Assembly: GCA_964462125.1 (NCBI GenBank)
Contig: CAYWXT010000036.1
Span: 1-30,063, forward strand
Direction: 5' to 3'
Length of the DNA: 30,063 nt
DNA from: JAWLFY01 sp964462125
GTDB taxonomy: Bacteria; Planctomycetota; Planctomycetia; Pirellulales; Pirellulaceae
Shown: positions 18,013-25,483 of the stretch, in pieces
How positions within the stretch are numbered: the stretch's first letter is position 1
Layout: each line of letters starts with the position of its first letter
Made by a program: the position numbers and the translations under genes
Notes under the pieces: model-generated
What the model was told of the DNA's origin: nothing
The model's input: only the letters and a program-made list of their open reading frames with translations
The model's database searches: none

Positions 18013-18552
18013 ATGAAATGTTGGGCGGTGTCCCGACCATTCGGACGGATGAAACCGCGGCTGATCGGCTGGTTCGCGGTGGCGGCAGTCGCCCTGGGAG
18101 CCCATTGCCATGGGCAAGGCGTCGATGCTCCCGTTCCCGCTCCTGCCCATCGCGTGCTCCAGCCGCCGGCAAAGGCTCCGTCAAACGGGCGAGCAGCACA
18201 CGGGCGGGTGTCAAATGGGCGGGTGTCAAATGGGCGGGTGTCAAATGGGCGAGGCTCGAGGTCGGCAGTCCCTGACGGGTTCTCCGTCCCTGACGAGGTT
18301 TCCGTGCCCGGTGGTACGACCGGCTTCGGCGAGTGGGAAGGAGGGGTTGGGCATCAACACGTTCTCCCCCGTCCCCCGCACAACGCGTTGCTGCAGCGAC
18401 CGCGGCCGCAGCCGGCGACGGTCCCCGGCGCGACGCGTCAGCCAGTCTGGAAGACACCGTATGCCTATGGCTATTTCGGCGCCAGCGGGAAGCGACATTG
18501 GACACGGCACCACGGCTACCGTGACCGCGATACCCGCTGGACCTACCGCTGA
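18013..18552 (+). CDS. Small secreted protein with NGRVS repeats and aromatic/basic tail
   Basis: From ATG 18013 the product is 179 residues; an internal ATG at 18049 would start MKPRLIGWFAVAAVALGAHC, a better signal peptide. The middle holds five-residue repeats (NGRVS/NGRAA/NGRGS) encoded by a 15-bp tandem repeat. The C-terminus (WKTPYAYGYFGASGK, then HWTRHHGYRDRDTRWTYR) is rich in Tyr, His and Arg and resembles tails of short exported planctomycete proteins I recall. No catalytic domain is visible. It is divergent from the secreted protein at 17800 across a 212-bp spacer. Confidence 0.65.
   Translation: MKCWAVSRPFGRMKPRLIGWFAVAAVALGAHCHGQGVDAPVPAPAHRVLQPPAKAPSNGRAAHGRVSNGRVSNGRVSNGRGSRSAVPDGFSVPDEVSVPGGTTGFGEWEGGVGHQHVLPRPPHNALLQRPRPQPATVPGATRQPVWKTPYAYGYFGASGKRHWTRHHGYRDRDTRWTYR
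18181..18255 (+). repeat. 15-bp tandem repeat inside a coding region
   Basis: Five consecutive 15-bp units are present. Those at 18211-18225 and 18226-18240 are identical (TCAAATGGGCGGGTG), while the first two and the last are diverged. Because the unit is a multiple of three, copy-number change keeps the frame and only changes the number of S-N-G-R-V units. Confidence 0.85.
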
Positions 18553-18573
18553 GCCGATGGCCTTGACCATTTG

Positions 18574-18610
18574 CCGCAGGTTTCCCAGCGGCCCGCAGGT
18601 TTCCCAGCGG
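18574..18610 (+). repeat. Two-copy 18-bp direct repeat
   Basis: CCGCAGGTTTCCCAGCGG occurs at 18574-18591 and again at 18593-18610, separated by one C. It lies in the spacer between the small secreted protein and hemQ. Nothing points to a function beyond local duplication. Confidence 0.8.
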
Positions 18611-18687
18611 CGTCACGATCCGTAACATGGGGCTTTTGTGGTAGGAGGATCGATTGCACGAAGCCACTCTCCCTGTTCACATTGCCG

Positions 18688-19530
18688 ATGAGTTCTGCAC
18701 CAACCGGTCGACCGAGCCAGCCTTTGCCCGAACCCAGCCTCGTCCCCGAGCATGGCTGGCACTGCGCCCACTACTTCTACCGCTTCGACCGGCGTTCGAT
18801 CGACTCACGATTGGACGAGCGGAACCGTCAACAGTTGCGGGAGGCGTTGGATCCGCCCGGGGACCTGCGTCCGGAACGGTTGGCCGCGTACTGGATCAGC
18901 GGTCATGCGGTCGACTTTGGCGTGATGGTCATGGACCCTCACCCGGCAAAAGTCGACTCGGTCCACCAGCGGATCATCGCCCCCGGACTGGGGCGATTTA
19001 TCGAGCCAGCGTGGTCGTTCATCTCGATGAGCGAGGTCAGCGAGTATGTCCCGACGGTGGAGCGGTACCGGGAGCGGTTGATCGCCGAGGGGACCGCGGC
19101 CGAATCGCCCGAGCTTGCCGCGAAGGTCGCCGCCTATGAGCGGCGGTTGCCGATGATGAACGAGCAGCGGCTGCGTCCCGAGTTTCCCGACTGGCCCGCC
19201 GCCTGTTTCTATCCGATGAACAAGAGCCGCGTACCGGGGGCGAATTGGTTCATGGAGCCGTTCAGCCGTCGCAACGCGATGATGGCCGACCACGCGCAGA
19301 GCGGGATGGCGTTCGCTGGCCGTGTCAGCCAGCTGATCTCCGTCGGTGTCGGACTCGACGACTGGGAGTGGATGGTCACCCTCTGGGCGCGGAACCCGCA
19401 GTACCTCAAAGAGATCGTCTACAAGATGCGTTTCGATCAAGCGAGTGCCAAATACGCCGAGTTTGGGCCGTTTTATGTCGGCTACCGGGCGACCGCTGAT
19501 GAGATCCTCCAGCACTGTCTGCTGGAGTAG
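18688..19530 (+). CDS. hemQ: Coproheme decarboxylase / chlorite dismutase family protein (HemQ)
   Basis: This 280-residue protein matches the HemQ (ChdC) family, which converts coproheme to heme b by two oxidative decarboxylations in the coproporphyrin-dependent pathway. Diagnostic C-terminal features are ACFYPMNKSR with the catalytic-type Tyr175, NWFMEPFSRRNAMMADH with the proximal-type His202, FAGRVSQLI, GLDDWEWMVTLWA, and VYKMRFDQASAKYAEFGPFYVG. True chlorite dismutases carry a distal Arg and different pocket residues, so HemQ is preferred. ATG 18688 is chosen. A TTG frame start at 18571 adds 39 unsupported residues, and the GGAGG at 18643-18648 does not sit at a usable in-frame start. It is convergent with purC (9 bp). 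Confidence 0.88.
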   Translation: MSSAPTGRPSQPLPEPSLVPEHGWHCAHYFYRFDRRSIDSRLDERNRQQLREALDPPGDLRPERLAAYWISGHAVDFGVMVMDPHPAKVDSVHQRIIAPGLGRFIEPAWSFISMSEVSEYVPTVERYRERLIAEGTAAESPELAAKVAAYERRLPMMNEQRLRPEFPDWPAACFYPMNKSRVPGANWFMEPFSRRNAMMADHAQSGMAFAGRVSQLISVGVGLDDWEWMVTLWARNPQYLKEIVYKMRFDQASAKYAEFGPFYVGYRATADEILQHCLLE

Positions 19531-19539
19531 GCCAAAGCA

Positions 19540-20454
19540 TTAGGCAAACTCGACCCCGGTGATCCGCCGGTGCGCTTCGCGGTACTTGGCTGTGGTCCGA
19601 GCGATGATGTCGTCGGGCAGTGGCGGCGGCGGATCCTGTTTGTCCCAATCGCTGGCGGAGAGCCATTCGCGTACGAACTGCTTGTCAAACGATGGCTGGG
19701 ACTGTCCCGGCTTGTGGCGTTCGGCGGCCCAAAATCTCGAACTATCTGGGGTCAGCACTTCGTCAATCAAGGTGATCTCGCCCCCCACCCAGCCGAATTC
19801 GAACTTGGTGTCGGCGATCAGGATTCCTCGACCGGCCGCATATTCGGCCGCTGAGCGATAGATCTGCAGGCTCAACTCGCGGAGCCGGCCGGCCGTCTCC
19901 GCCCCCAGACCGGCCACCATGCGATCGAAGCTGACATTCTCGTCGTGGCCCTCCTCCGCCTTCGTCGCCGGGGTGAAGATCGTTTCGGGAAGTGGGTCGC
20001 AGGGACGCAGCCCGGATGGAAGCTTGACACCGCAGATCTCCCCGGTTGCGTTGTATTCCCGTAGCCCGCTTCCTTCCAGGTAGCCGCGAACCACGCATTC
20101 GAACGGGATCACCTCCGCTTTTTGAACCACCATGCTGCGACCCACCAGCGGGGATGTGTCGAACCGGTCGGCCAACCCGTGGGGAATCGCTGATCCAAGC
20201 AGGTGGTGCCGGATCTCAAGCCGCTCGCACCAAAACGTGCTCATCGATGTCAGGATGCGTCCCTTGTCCGGAATCCCGCTTGGCAGAATATGATCAAAGG
20301 CGCTGATCCGATCGGTGCTGACAATCAGCAGTGCCCCTCCCAGATCGTAAATATCCCGCACCTTGCCCGCTTGTCGCGGCAACGGCAGGCGGGTTTCCAG
20401 CAAAGCGCCTGCGGCGTCGATGCGGTACAGCTCTTCGGGGGGCGGCTCGGTCAT
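19540..20454 (-). CDS. purC: Phosphoribosylaminoimidazole-succinocarboxamide synthase (SAICAR synthetase)
   Basis: This 304-residue enzyme catalyses ATP-dependent joining of CAIR and aspartate to give SAICAR in de novo purine synthesis. Family motifs run in order: GKVRDIYDLG near the N-terminus, LIVSTDRISAFDHILPSGIPDKG, ECVVRGYLEGSG, KLPSGLRPCDPLPETIFTPATKAEEGHDENVSF, GILIADTKFEFGW, and LIDEVLTPDSSRFW with SFDKQFVREWL. ATG 20454 (MTEPPPEELYR) is preferred over the frame limit at 20490. Length fits the longer bacterial/yeast-like form rather than the roughly 240-residue short form. A small hairpin lies in its 5' leader. Confidence 0.95.
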   Translation of the reverse strand: MTEPPPEELYRIDAAGALLETRLPLPRQAGKVRDIYDLGGALLIVSTDRISAFDHILPSGIPDKGRILTSMSTFWCERLEIRHHLLGSAIPHGLADRFDTSPLVGRSMVVQKAEVIPFECVVRGYLEGSGLREYNATGEICGVKLPSGLRPCDPLPETIFTPATKAEEGHDENVSFDRMVAGLGAETAGRLRELSLQIYRSAAEYAAGRGILIADTKFEFGWVGGEITLIDEVLTPDSSRFWAAERHKPGQSQPSFDKQFVREWLSASDWDKQDPPPPLPDDIIARTTAKYREAHRRITGVEFA

Positions 20455-20480
20455 GAAGCGTAATGTGTCAGAGACCCTGG

Positions 20481-20502
20481 CTCGCGACAACCGTCTCGCG
20501 AG
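20481..20502. promoter_or_regulatory. Small hairpin in purC leader
   Basis: CTCGCGA (20481-20487) pairs with TCGCGAG (20496-20502) across an 8-nt loop, 27-48 nt upstream of the purC ATG on the opposite strand. It could be an RNA stem in the purC 5' leader or a protein-binding site between the divergent genes. It is a short GC-rich match and may be chance. Confidence 0.3.
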
Positions 20503-20603
20503 CGGTGACGTGAACGATTACGATAACGCCGAGCCGGAGGGGCCTTGTCGGGAAATGGCTCACCCTCGTTCCTACAGAATTCAGGATTGCTTGGTCGCCT
20601 GCC

Positions 20604-22103
20604 ATGGGGATCTTCTATTTCGATGTCCCCGAGTCGGTCCGTGAATACTTTCGGCAATCCTGGTGGGCAGATGCCTACATTTGTGGAATCGAAGGCGTTC
20701 CCTGGCCATGCCAAGCGAACTTCGATCACGGCCGGCTGATCGTGCGCCGCGGGATCAGCGCCTCGGGAAAGCTTCATCTCACCTGTCCCGTCAAAGGGAT
20801 CGGGTTTCGCACGCTCAGTACCTGCAGCCTCCGGTCGACCGAGGATCCCTACCTCTTGGCCTTGGAACTGGCCCGGGGGAGCTGCGATCGGGCGCGGGTC
20901 CAATCCGATACCTGGCGACGTGCCGGGCTGACGATCCGCCCTTCGTTCGAGGAGCTGCTGCGGGAAGGGACATCCCATTTTCTGGACGCCGCCCAGGGGG
21001 GCTGTGAGCCGGGGCCGGCTTCCCTTTCGGCGCTGCGGGCGATCGAAGTTCTCGAGCGGGCAATCAGCGAGCTGGGCGAGTGCTACGCCACGCAGGCGAT
21101 CGCGTTTCGCCAACAGCGGGAGGAGCATCGGGTCGGGACGCTGCTCGCCGCCAGCGTCATCCCGCCGTCTCCCAGCCATTCGCCACGGGCCAAGGCGTTC
21201 CACGACGCCTTCAATTCCGCGGCGGTACGACTGAATTGGGCCGACATCGAGACCGCGTCGGGACGGTTCGATTACGAGCCCGCCCGGGCCACGATCCGCT
21301 GGTGCGTTGACAACGGGCTCCGCGTCATCGCAGGCCCGCTGTTTGATTTCCGTGAACGTCTGATGCCCCACTGGCTGTATCTGATGGAGGACGATTTCGA
21401 TTCGTTCCTCTCATCGGTCAGTCAATTTGTGGAGCGGACCGTCTCGGAGTTCCGCGGTTCGGTCCAGCTCTGGAATTGCGCCTCCGGGCTGAACACCCCG
21501 GGCCCCCTTTCACTCAACGACGAACAATTGATGCGGCTCGCGATGTGCGTGCTGCAGGCGGTCCGGCAATGCGACCCGAATACGCCCGCGGTTGTCAGCT
21601 TTGACCAACCCTTCGGCGAATACATGGCCAAATACCACGATGGAATCTCGCCCCTCCACTTCGCCGATGCGTTGACCCGCAGCGGGTTGGGGCTGGCGGG
21701 GCTCGGACTGGAGGTTCGGTACAACGATCGAGAGACCGGCACCTTGCCCCGATCGGCCGTCGAATTCGGCGAGATGATCGACAACTGGGCCGCGCTCGGG
21801 ATCCCGTTGTTGGTCCAGTTCGGGGCCCCGGGCGACCAGGGGAGCGACCCCCGGGCCATGCTTCCGGCCCAGGCGATCGTCGCGCCCGAGGACAGTGCCG
21901 ATCCGGCAGCGGAACAACTTCGAATCGCCCAACCGATACTGCGAACGCTGCTCGCCAAACCAGCCGTCCACGGCATCGTCTGGGAGGGTTGGTCCGACGC
22001 CGAGCGGCATTTGATGGCCCATTCCGGCGTGCTCGATGCCGCCGGCTCTCCGCGCCCGGTGCTCGAATACCTGACCCGCCTCCGCCGTGAATTCCTGACC
22101 TAG
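20604..22103 (+). CDS. GH10-like (xylanase-fold) protein lacking apparent catalytic glutamates
   Basis: The product is 499 residues with no signal peptide, so it is probably cytoplasmic. Residues from about 200 on resemble a glycoside hydrolase family 10 barrel: FNSAAVRLNWADIETASGRFDY, then WCVDNGLRVIAGPL, MPHWL, VVSFDQPFGEYM and GIVWEGWSD. The first 190 residues form an unidentified N-terminal domain (MGIFYFDVPESV...). At the GH10 acid/base motif (usual W-D-V-V-N-E) the protein has W290-N-C-A-S-G295. At the nucleophile motif (usual T-E-L-D) it reads LLVQFGAPG. Both catalytic Glu therefore appear absent, suggesting a pseudoenzyme or a changed chemistry. It is divergent from purC across 149 bp. 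Database names such as endo-1,4-beta-xylanase would be misleading. Confidence 0.65.
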   Translation: MGIFYFDVPESVREYFRQSWWADAYICGIEGVPWPCQANFDHGRLIVRRGISASGKLHLTCPVKGIGFRTLSTCSLRSTEDPYLLALELARGSCDRARVQSDTWRRAGLTIRPSFEELLREGTSHFLDAAQGGCEPGPASLSALRAIEVLERAISELGECYATQAIAFRQQREEHRVGTLLAASVIPPSPSHSPRAKAFHDAFNSAAVRLNWADIETASGRFDYEPARATIRWCVDNGLRVIAGPLFDFRERLMPHWLYLMEDDFDSFLSSVSQFVERTVSEFRGSVQLWNCASGLNTPGPLSLNDEQLMRLAMCVLQAVRQCDPNTPAVVSFDQPFGEYMAKYHDGISPLHFADALTRSGLGLAGLGLEVRYNDRETGTLPRSAVEFGEMIDNWAALGIPLLVQFGAPGDQGSDPRAMLPAQAIVAPEDSADPAAEQLRIAQPILRTLLAKPAVHGIVWEGWSDAERHLMAHSGVLDAAGSPRPVLEYLTRLRREFLT

Positions 22104-22167
22104 ACGCTGCCCGACAACCGTGAGGCAACTGCCAACTGACGACTCAACCCAATTGGCCTCATCGACG

Positions 22168-22182
22168 TTTTCAGACAGAGCC
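22168..22182 (+). repeat. Solo copy of an inverted-repeat end
   Basis: TTTTCAGACAGAGCC here is identical to 27220-27234, the right outer arm of the long inverted repeat at 27136-27233. No partner arm is visible nearby. It sits between the GH10-like gene and the SMP-30-like gene, consistent with a decayed or solo element end. Confidence 0.5.
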
Positions 22183-22220
22183 CAGGTTGGCGACCGGCCG
22201 GCGCTGCGACTTCTGCTACG

Positions 22221-22230
22221 CTGGTATGAT
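22221..22230 (+). promoter_or_regulatory. Possible extended -10 promoter for SMP-30-like gene
   Basis: CTGGTATGAT contains TATGAT preceded by TGG, an extended -10-like pattern, about 38 nt upstream of ATG 22268. No good -35 hexamer is seen at 16-18 nt upstream. Planctomycete promoters are poorly defined, so this is tentative. Confidence 0.3.
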
Positions 22231-22267
22231 TGTCCCCCACTCCCATGACTCCAACGGAGGTTTCTCC

Positions 22268-23194
22268 ATGATGAAACAACTCGCAGCACTCCTGCTCGGT
22301 CTGTCGCCGCTGTTTGCCCTGTCGTCGGCATTTGGCCAGGTGGATGATTCCGCGGCGCCGATCGAGCCGGTCGGTGACATTGAGAAAGTTCATGGCGGAT
22401 TCGGCTTTACCGAAGGCCCCGCATGGGATCCCAAGGGAGTCCTCTATTTCACCGACATCCCCAACGCAACGATCTTTCAGGTCGCCGGCGACGACGAACT
22501 CTCGACGCTGACCGAGGACTCCAACACTGCCAACGGGTTGATCGTCGCCTCCGACGGGCGACTGTTGACCTGCGAAATGGAAGGCCAAATTGTCGCCTAC
22601 GACACCGCGAGCGGCGAGAAGGAAGTCCTCGCCAAGGAATACGAGGGAAACCGGTTCAACGCCCCCAATGATCTGGTCAACGACCAGGCAGGCGGGATCT
22701 ACTTCACCGACCCGTTGTTCCGTGCCCCCGAACCGCTGCCCCAAGGCGTTCAAGCGGTCTACTACCTCGATCCGGACGGGAACGTCAGCCGGCTGACCGG
22801 GGATCTGCCAGCACCCAACGGCGTCGGACTCTCGCCAGATGGCAAACAGTTGTACGTGATTCCAAGTCAGCAAGCGGAAATGCTGGTGTACGACGTCCTC
22901 GGACCGGGCAAGATCGACAACCAACGTGTGCTCTGTCGACTCCAGCAACCGGAAGGGGAATCAGACACCGGCGGCGACGGGATGGCGGTTGACGTCCAAG
23001 GCAACCTTTACCTGACCAGCCACCTCGGCATCCAGATCTTCAGCAGCGACGGGAAACCCAGGGGAATGGTGACGTTTCCTGAGCAGCCATCCAACGTGAC
23101 CTTCGGCGGCTCCGATCGAAAGACGATGTACGTCACCGCCCGAACCGGCCTGTACCGTGTCACCATGCCAATCGCCGGACTGCCACCGGAGTAG
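22268..23194 (+). CDS. Secreted SMP-30/gluconolactonase/LRE-like protein
   Basis: ATG 22268 with GGAGG at 22256-22260 gives 308 residues starting with a signal peptide (MMKQLAALLLGLSPLFALSSAFG-Q). The body is a six-bladed SMP-30/gluconolactonase-type propeller. Visible segments are FTEGPAWDPKGVLYFTDIPN, NGLIVASDGRLLTCEMEG, RFNAPNDLVNDQAGGIYFTDP, LPAPNGVGLSPDGKQLYV, GGDGMAVDVQGNLYLTS and PSNVTFGGSDRKTMYVTA. The metal-binding Glu (FTEGP) and the PND and DGMAVD positions of the family are retained, consistent with a Ca2+-dependent lactonase. Substrate is not evident. It would hydrolyse sugar lactones in the periplasm, if active. Confidence 0.88.
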   Translation: MMKQLAALLLGLSPLFALSSAFGQVDDSAAPIEPVGDIEKVHGGFGFTEGPAWDPKGVLYFTDIPNATIFQVAGDDELSTLTEDSNTANGLIVASDGRLLTCEMEGQIVAYDTASGEKEVLAKEYEGNRFNAPNDLVNDQAGGIYFTDPLFRAPEPLPQGVQAVYYLDPDGNVSRLTGDLPAPNGVGLSPDGKQLYVIPSQQAEMLVYDVLGPGKIDNQRVLCRLQQPEGESDTGGDGMAVDVQGNLYLTSHLGIQIFSSDGKPRGMVTFPEQPSNVTFGGSDRKTMYVTARTGLYRVTMPIAGLPPE

Positions 23195-23215
23195 GTGTCG
23201 GGTGTCGGGTGTCAG
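23195..23215 (+). repeat. 7-bp tandem triplet
   Basis: GTGTCGG, GTGTCGG and GTGTCAG follow one another immediately after the SMP-30-like stop codon, in the 68-bp spacer between convergent genes. This is short and of uncertain meaning; no T-rich terminator accompanies it. Confidence 0.6.
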
Positions 23216-23262
23216 CGGGCAGATTCTTGTGATGGCCCCGTTTTACTGCCGACGGCCAACTA

Positions 23263-24075
23263 CTAACCATCGGGCATGTTGGGTTGTTGCCAGACGCTCA
23301 TGCCGCCGTCGACCAACAGCGTTTGGCCATGGATGTGGGCGGCGGCGTCGGAGAGCAGAAAGACCGCGGTGTCCCCGCACACCTCGGCGTCCGGCACGGA
23401 ACGGTTCGGGGTGTGCAATTCCATCCACGCCCGGAATCGCGGCTCATCGATCGCCGGGGCGGTCAGTGGGGTGCGCACCAAGCCGGGAGCCATTGCGTTG
23501 ACGCGGATGCCATGTGGTGCGAGGGCGACACAGAGCGACCGCACCATCGCCGTCACCGCCCCTTTGCTCGTGTCGTAAGCCGTGTGATCGGGTTCCGCAA
23601 GGACGCCGTTGATCGAGCCGGTGAACAAGACCCGGCCGGCGGTGCCGGAGTGGATCCAGCGTTTGGCGATCGCTTGGGTGATGAAATAGCCCGCGGTGAC
23701 GTTCAGATGCATCGTCGCCATGAATGTCTCGAAATCCATCTCAAGATACGGCTTGTCGATGAACGTCCCGGCGTTGTTGATCAGCAGGTCAACGCCCGGC
23801 ATCAAACGCTCCACCTCGGCCAACAACTCGGCCAAATAACCGGCCGGCGGGCGGGCCAGATCGGTCGTCATCAATTCAGCGCCAACGCCAAACGAACGGC
23901 AGGCGTCGAGCGTGTCTCGCGCCGCCGCATCGTCCCGCAATCCGACCAGCAACACATCGGCACCGGCGCGGGCGATCGACCGCGCGATCGCCGCCCCGAC
24001 ACCCTGCGTCCCACCAGTGATCACCGCTTGGCGCCCGGCTAGTCCGAAGCTGTTATCCAACGTTCGGTTATCCAA
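23263..24075 (-). CDS. SDR-family NAD(P)-dependent oxidoreductase
   Basis: From TTG 24075 the product is 270 residues of classical short-chain dehydrogenase/reductase type. It shows the cofactor motif TGGTQGVGAAIA, then LLINNAGTF, catalytic Ser in GRVLFTGSINGV, YDTSK (Tyr-x-x-x-Lys), RVNAMAPGLVRTPL and C-terminal GQTLLVDGGMSVW. Substrate specificity cannot be read from the sequence. The frame is open to ATG 24195, but that start overlaps the upstream DUF6807 gene by 77 bp and adds 40 residues unlike SDR N-termini. TTG 24075 and TTG 24060 lie in a tandem duplicated segment and are better fits, though the ribosome site is weak. It is probably transcribed with the DUF6807 gene upstream. Confidence 0.85.
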   Translation of the reverse strand: MDNRTLDNSFGLAGRQAVITGGTQGVGAAIARSIARAGADVLLVGLRDDAAARDTLDACRSFGVGAELMTTDLARPPAGYLAELLAEVERLMPGVDLLINNAGTFIDKPYLEMDFETFMATMHLNVTAGYFITQAIAKRWIHSGTAGRVLFTGSINGVLAEPDHTAYDTSKGAVTAMVRSLCVALAPHGIRVNAMAPGLVRTPLTAPAIDEPRFRAWMELHTPNRSVPDAEVCGDTAVFLLSDAAAHIHGQTLLVDGGMSVWQQPNMPDG

Positions 24076-24081
24076 CGTTCC
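24052..24081. repeat. 15-bp tandem duplication at SDR gene start
   Basis: GTTATCCAACGTTCG (24052-24066) and GTTATCCAACGTTCC (24067-24081) are adjacent and differ only in the last base. On the minus strand each contains a TTG that could start the SDR protein (24060 and 24075), giving TLDNRTLDN in the frame. Confidence 0.75.
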
Positions 24082-24118
24082 GTCTCGCTGTTGAGTTCGA
24101 ATCGAGCCACGGCCGAGC

Positions 24119-25162
24119 CTAAAAGTTGGTTGGCCGAGCTTCGTTGCTATAGGCCTCAAAGTCGGCTTCCGCCTCGTCAGCATCGAACGGGCCATCGTGC
24201 AACACGAGCCGAAAGTTCATCCGCAGTGATTCGCCTTCGGCCAGCATATACCCGTCAGTCTTGTCGCCGCCGACGAAGTGGTAGACGCCAAACGGATTGG
24301 CGGCGAACAGCCCGTACGTCCGCACGTGCCAGCGACAGGGGTAATCAAAACTCGAAGGGTGGTAGTGGACGGTGATTCCCGCTGTCTCCTCGGCGACCGG
24401 TCCGGTGTAGTCGACCCACGATGAGGGCTCCCCCCAGGCCTCCTTGTCCGTCTTCCCTTCGGCGTTGGTGATCTGGCCCCCCGGGTCGGCGTCGACCTTC
24501 ATCGTTCCCGCAACCCGGATCCCGAACGTCCCTTCCTTCGTGTCTCCGAAGTGGACATCACCGTCGCTGGCGGTCAACACAAAATCGCAATCGAGGACCC
24601 GTCGGCCTTCGACGGTCCGGAAGGCAAATCGGCGTTTGTCGGTGAGCACCCGTTCCTCGTCGGGCGAAACCCAATCGTTGCTGGTGACGAGAACCGCAGT
24701 CTCGCCATCCGCTTTGGCCGACCCGCTGCGGTGACGGATCTGACCGCGGTTGTCCCTCCCGGATTCCACCCAAAAGTCGAGGCCGTTGATCTCGCCATGG
24801 GTCAGCCACAGCGACCGCTGGTGGGGATGATCATCCCGCTCCTGCGCCCCGCCCTCATCCATCGGGTAACCGCGAGTCAACGCCAACCCACTTGGACTGT
24901 GGAGGGGAAAGATGATCGGCTTGCCGTTGCTGTCGAAGCGATAGCCAGCGACCAGCTCGTCCCCTTCCAAAACGTTCCACCCGCCCCCGTCTTCGGCTGG
25001 TTCGACTCGGTACCCCGATTCCTGATCATCCGCCGCTACCGCAGCGGTGGCCCCGGTGACGAAAACGGCCAAAATGGTGACACACCCGAGAACACACAAG
25101 TGAACTCGCCCCCTGCGGGACGCACGGGTTGGCGACGGGAGAATTGGACGAACGACAGACAT
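24119..25162 (-). CDS. Secreted DUF6807 (PmoA-like) family protein
   Basis: ATG 25162, with GGAGAG a few nt upstream, gives 347 residues. A long n-region (MSVVRPILPSPTRASRRGR) and hydrophobic core (LCVLGCVTILAVFVTGATAAVAA-DDQ) form an export signal. The mature protein matches the planctomycete/Bacteroidetes family annotated as DUF6807 or 'PmoA family'. Visible segments are KPIIFPLHSPSGLALTRGYPM, DDHPHQRSLWLTHGEINGLDFW, EGTFGIRVAGTM, WVDYTGP, GITVHYHPSSFDYPCRWHVRTYGLFAANPFG and a C-terminal SLRMNFRLVLHDGP. The old name refers to a methane oxygenase link that the sequence does not support. Members are often encoded near sugar oxidoreductases, and an SDR gene follows here. The clustered His residues (DDHPHQ) may bind a ligand or metal. 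Confidence 0.8.
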   Translation of the reverse strand: MSVVRPILPSPTRASRRGRVHLCVLGCVTILAVFVTGATAAVAADDQESGYRVEPAEDGGGWNVLEGDELVAGYRFDSNGKPIIFPLHSPSGLALTRGYPMDEGGAQERDDHPHQRSLWLTHGEINGLDFWVESGRDNRGQIRHRSGSAKADGETAVLVTSNDWVSPDEERVLTDKRRFAFRTVEGRRVLDCDFVLTASDGDVHFGDTKEGTFGIRVAGTMKVDADPGGQITNAEGKTDKEAWGEPSSWVDYTGPVAEETAGITVHYHPSSFDYPCRWHVRTYGLFAANPFGVYHFVGGDKTDGYMLAEGESLRMNFRLVLHDGPFDADEAEADFEAYSNEARPTNF

Positions 25163-25483
25163 GATGACTCTCCAAGGATGTGAAAGCGTGGTCGGGGCGG
25201 GCGAGAGAAATGGATGGGTTCGCGTTCGCGAAGGCGGGAATGGTGTTCCAAGGTGGACACACCACCACCAGGCTACCCGATCCCTTACGGCCAATTATGA
25301 TAAGGTCTCGCCCCGCTGGTGTTGGAAGCTGCCTCTTTTTTTCTGGGTCTTCGCGGAGTTTCGTGGCTGATGGGCGGTTTCCCGGACTGCTCTCCAGGGT
25401 GAGTCATCCGCCGACCTGCGGCCCTCGATCCTGCAGCGCAATCCGATCTCTCTGGGAGTACCGCTCCGAGCCGGCGATTCACT
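25163..25483. other. 321-bp spacer between two minus-strand genes
   Basis: No convincing gene, RNA or repeat is seen here. On the minus strand an A/T-rich patch around 25294-25305 reads TTATCATAATTGG and contains CATAAT, a possible -10 element for the DUF6807 gene about 130 nt downstream, but no matching -35 is evident. A short T-run at 25335-25341 on plus has no stable stem before it. Confidence 0.4.

Noticed and set aside
17801..18667. Long N-terminal extension of the minus-strand secreted protein frame
   Set aside because: It is Arg/Ser/Gly-rich without domain logic, lies opposite the small secreted protein gene, and a clean signal peptide starts at 17800.
24095..24103. GTTCGAATC resembling a tRNA T-arm
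   Set aside because: No acceptor, D or anticodon stem can be formed around it; it lies in a short spacer between two genes.
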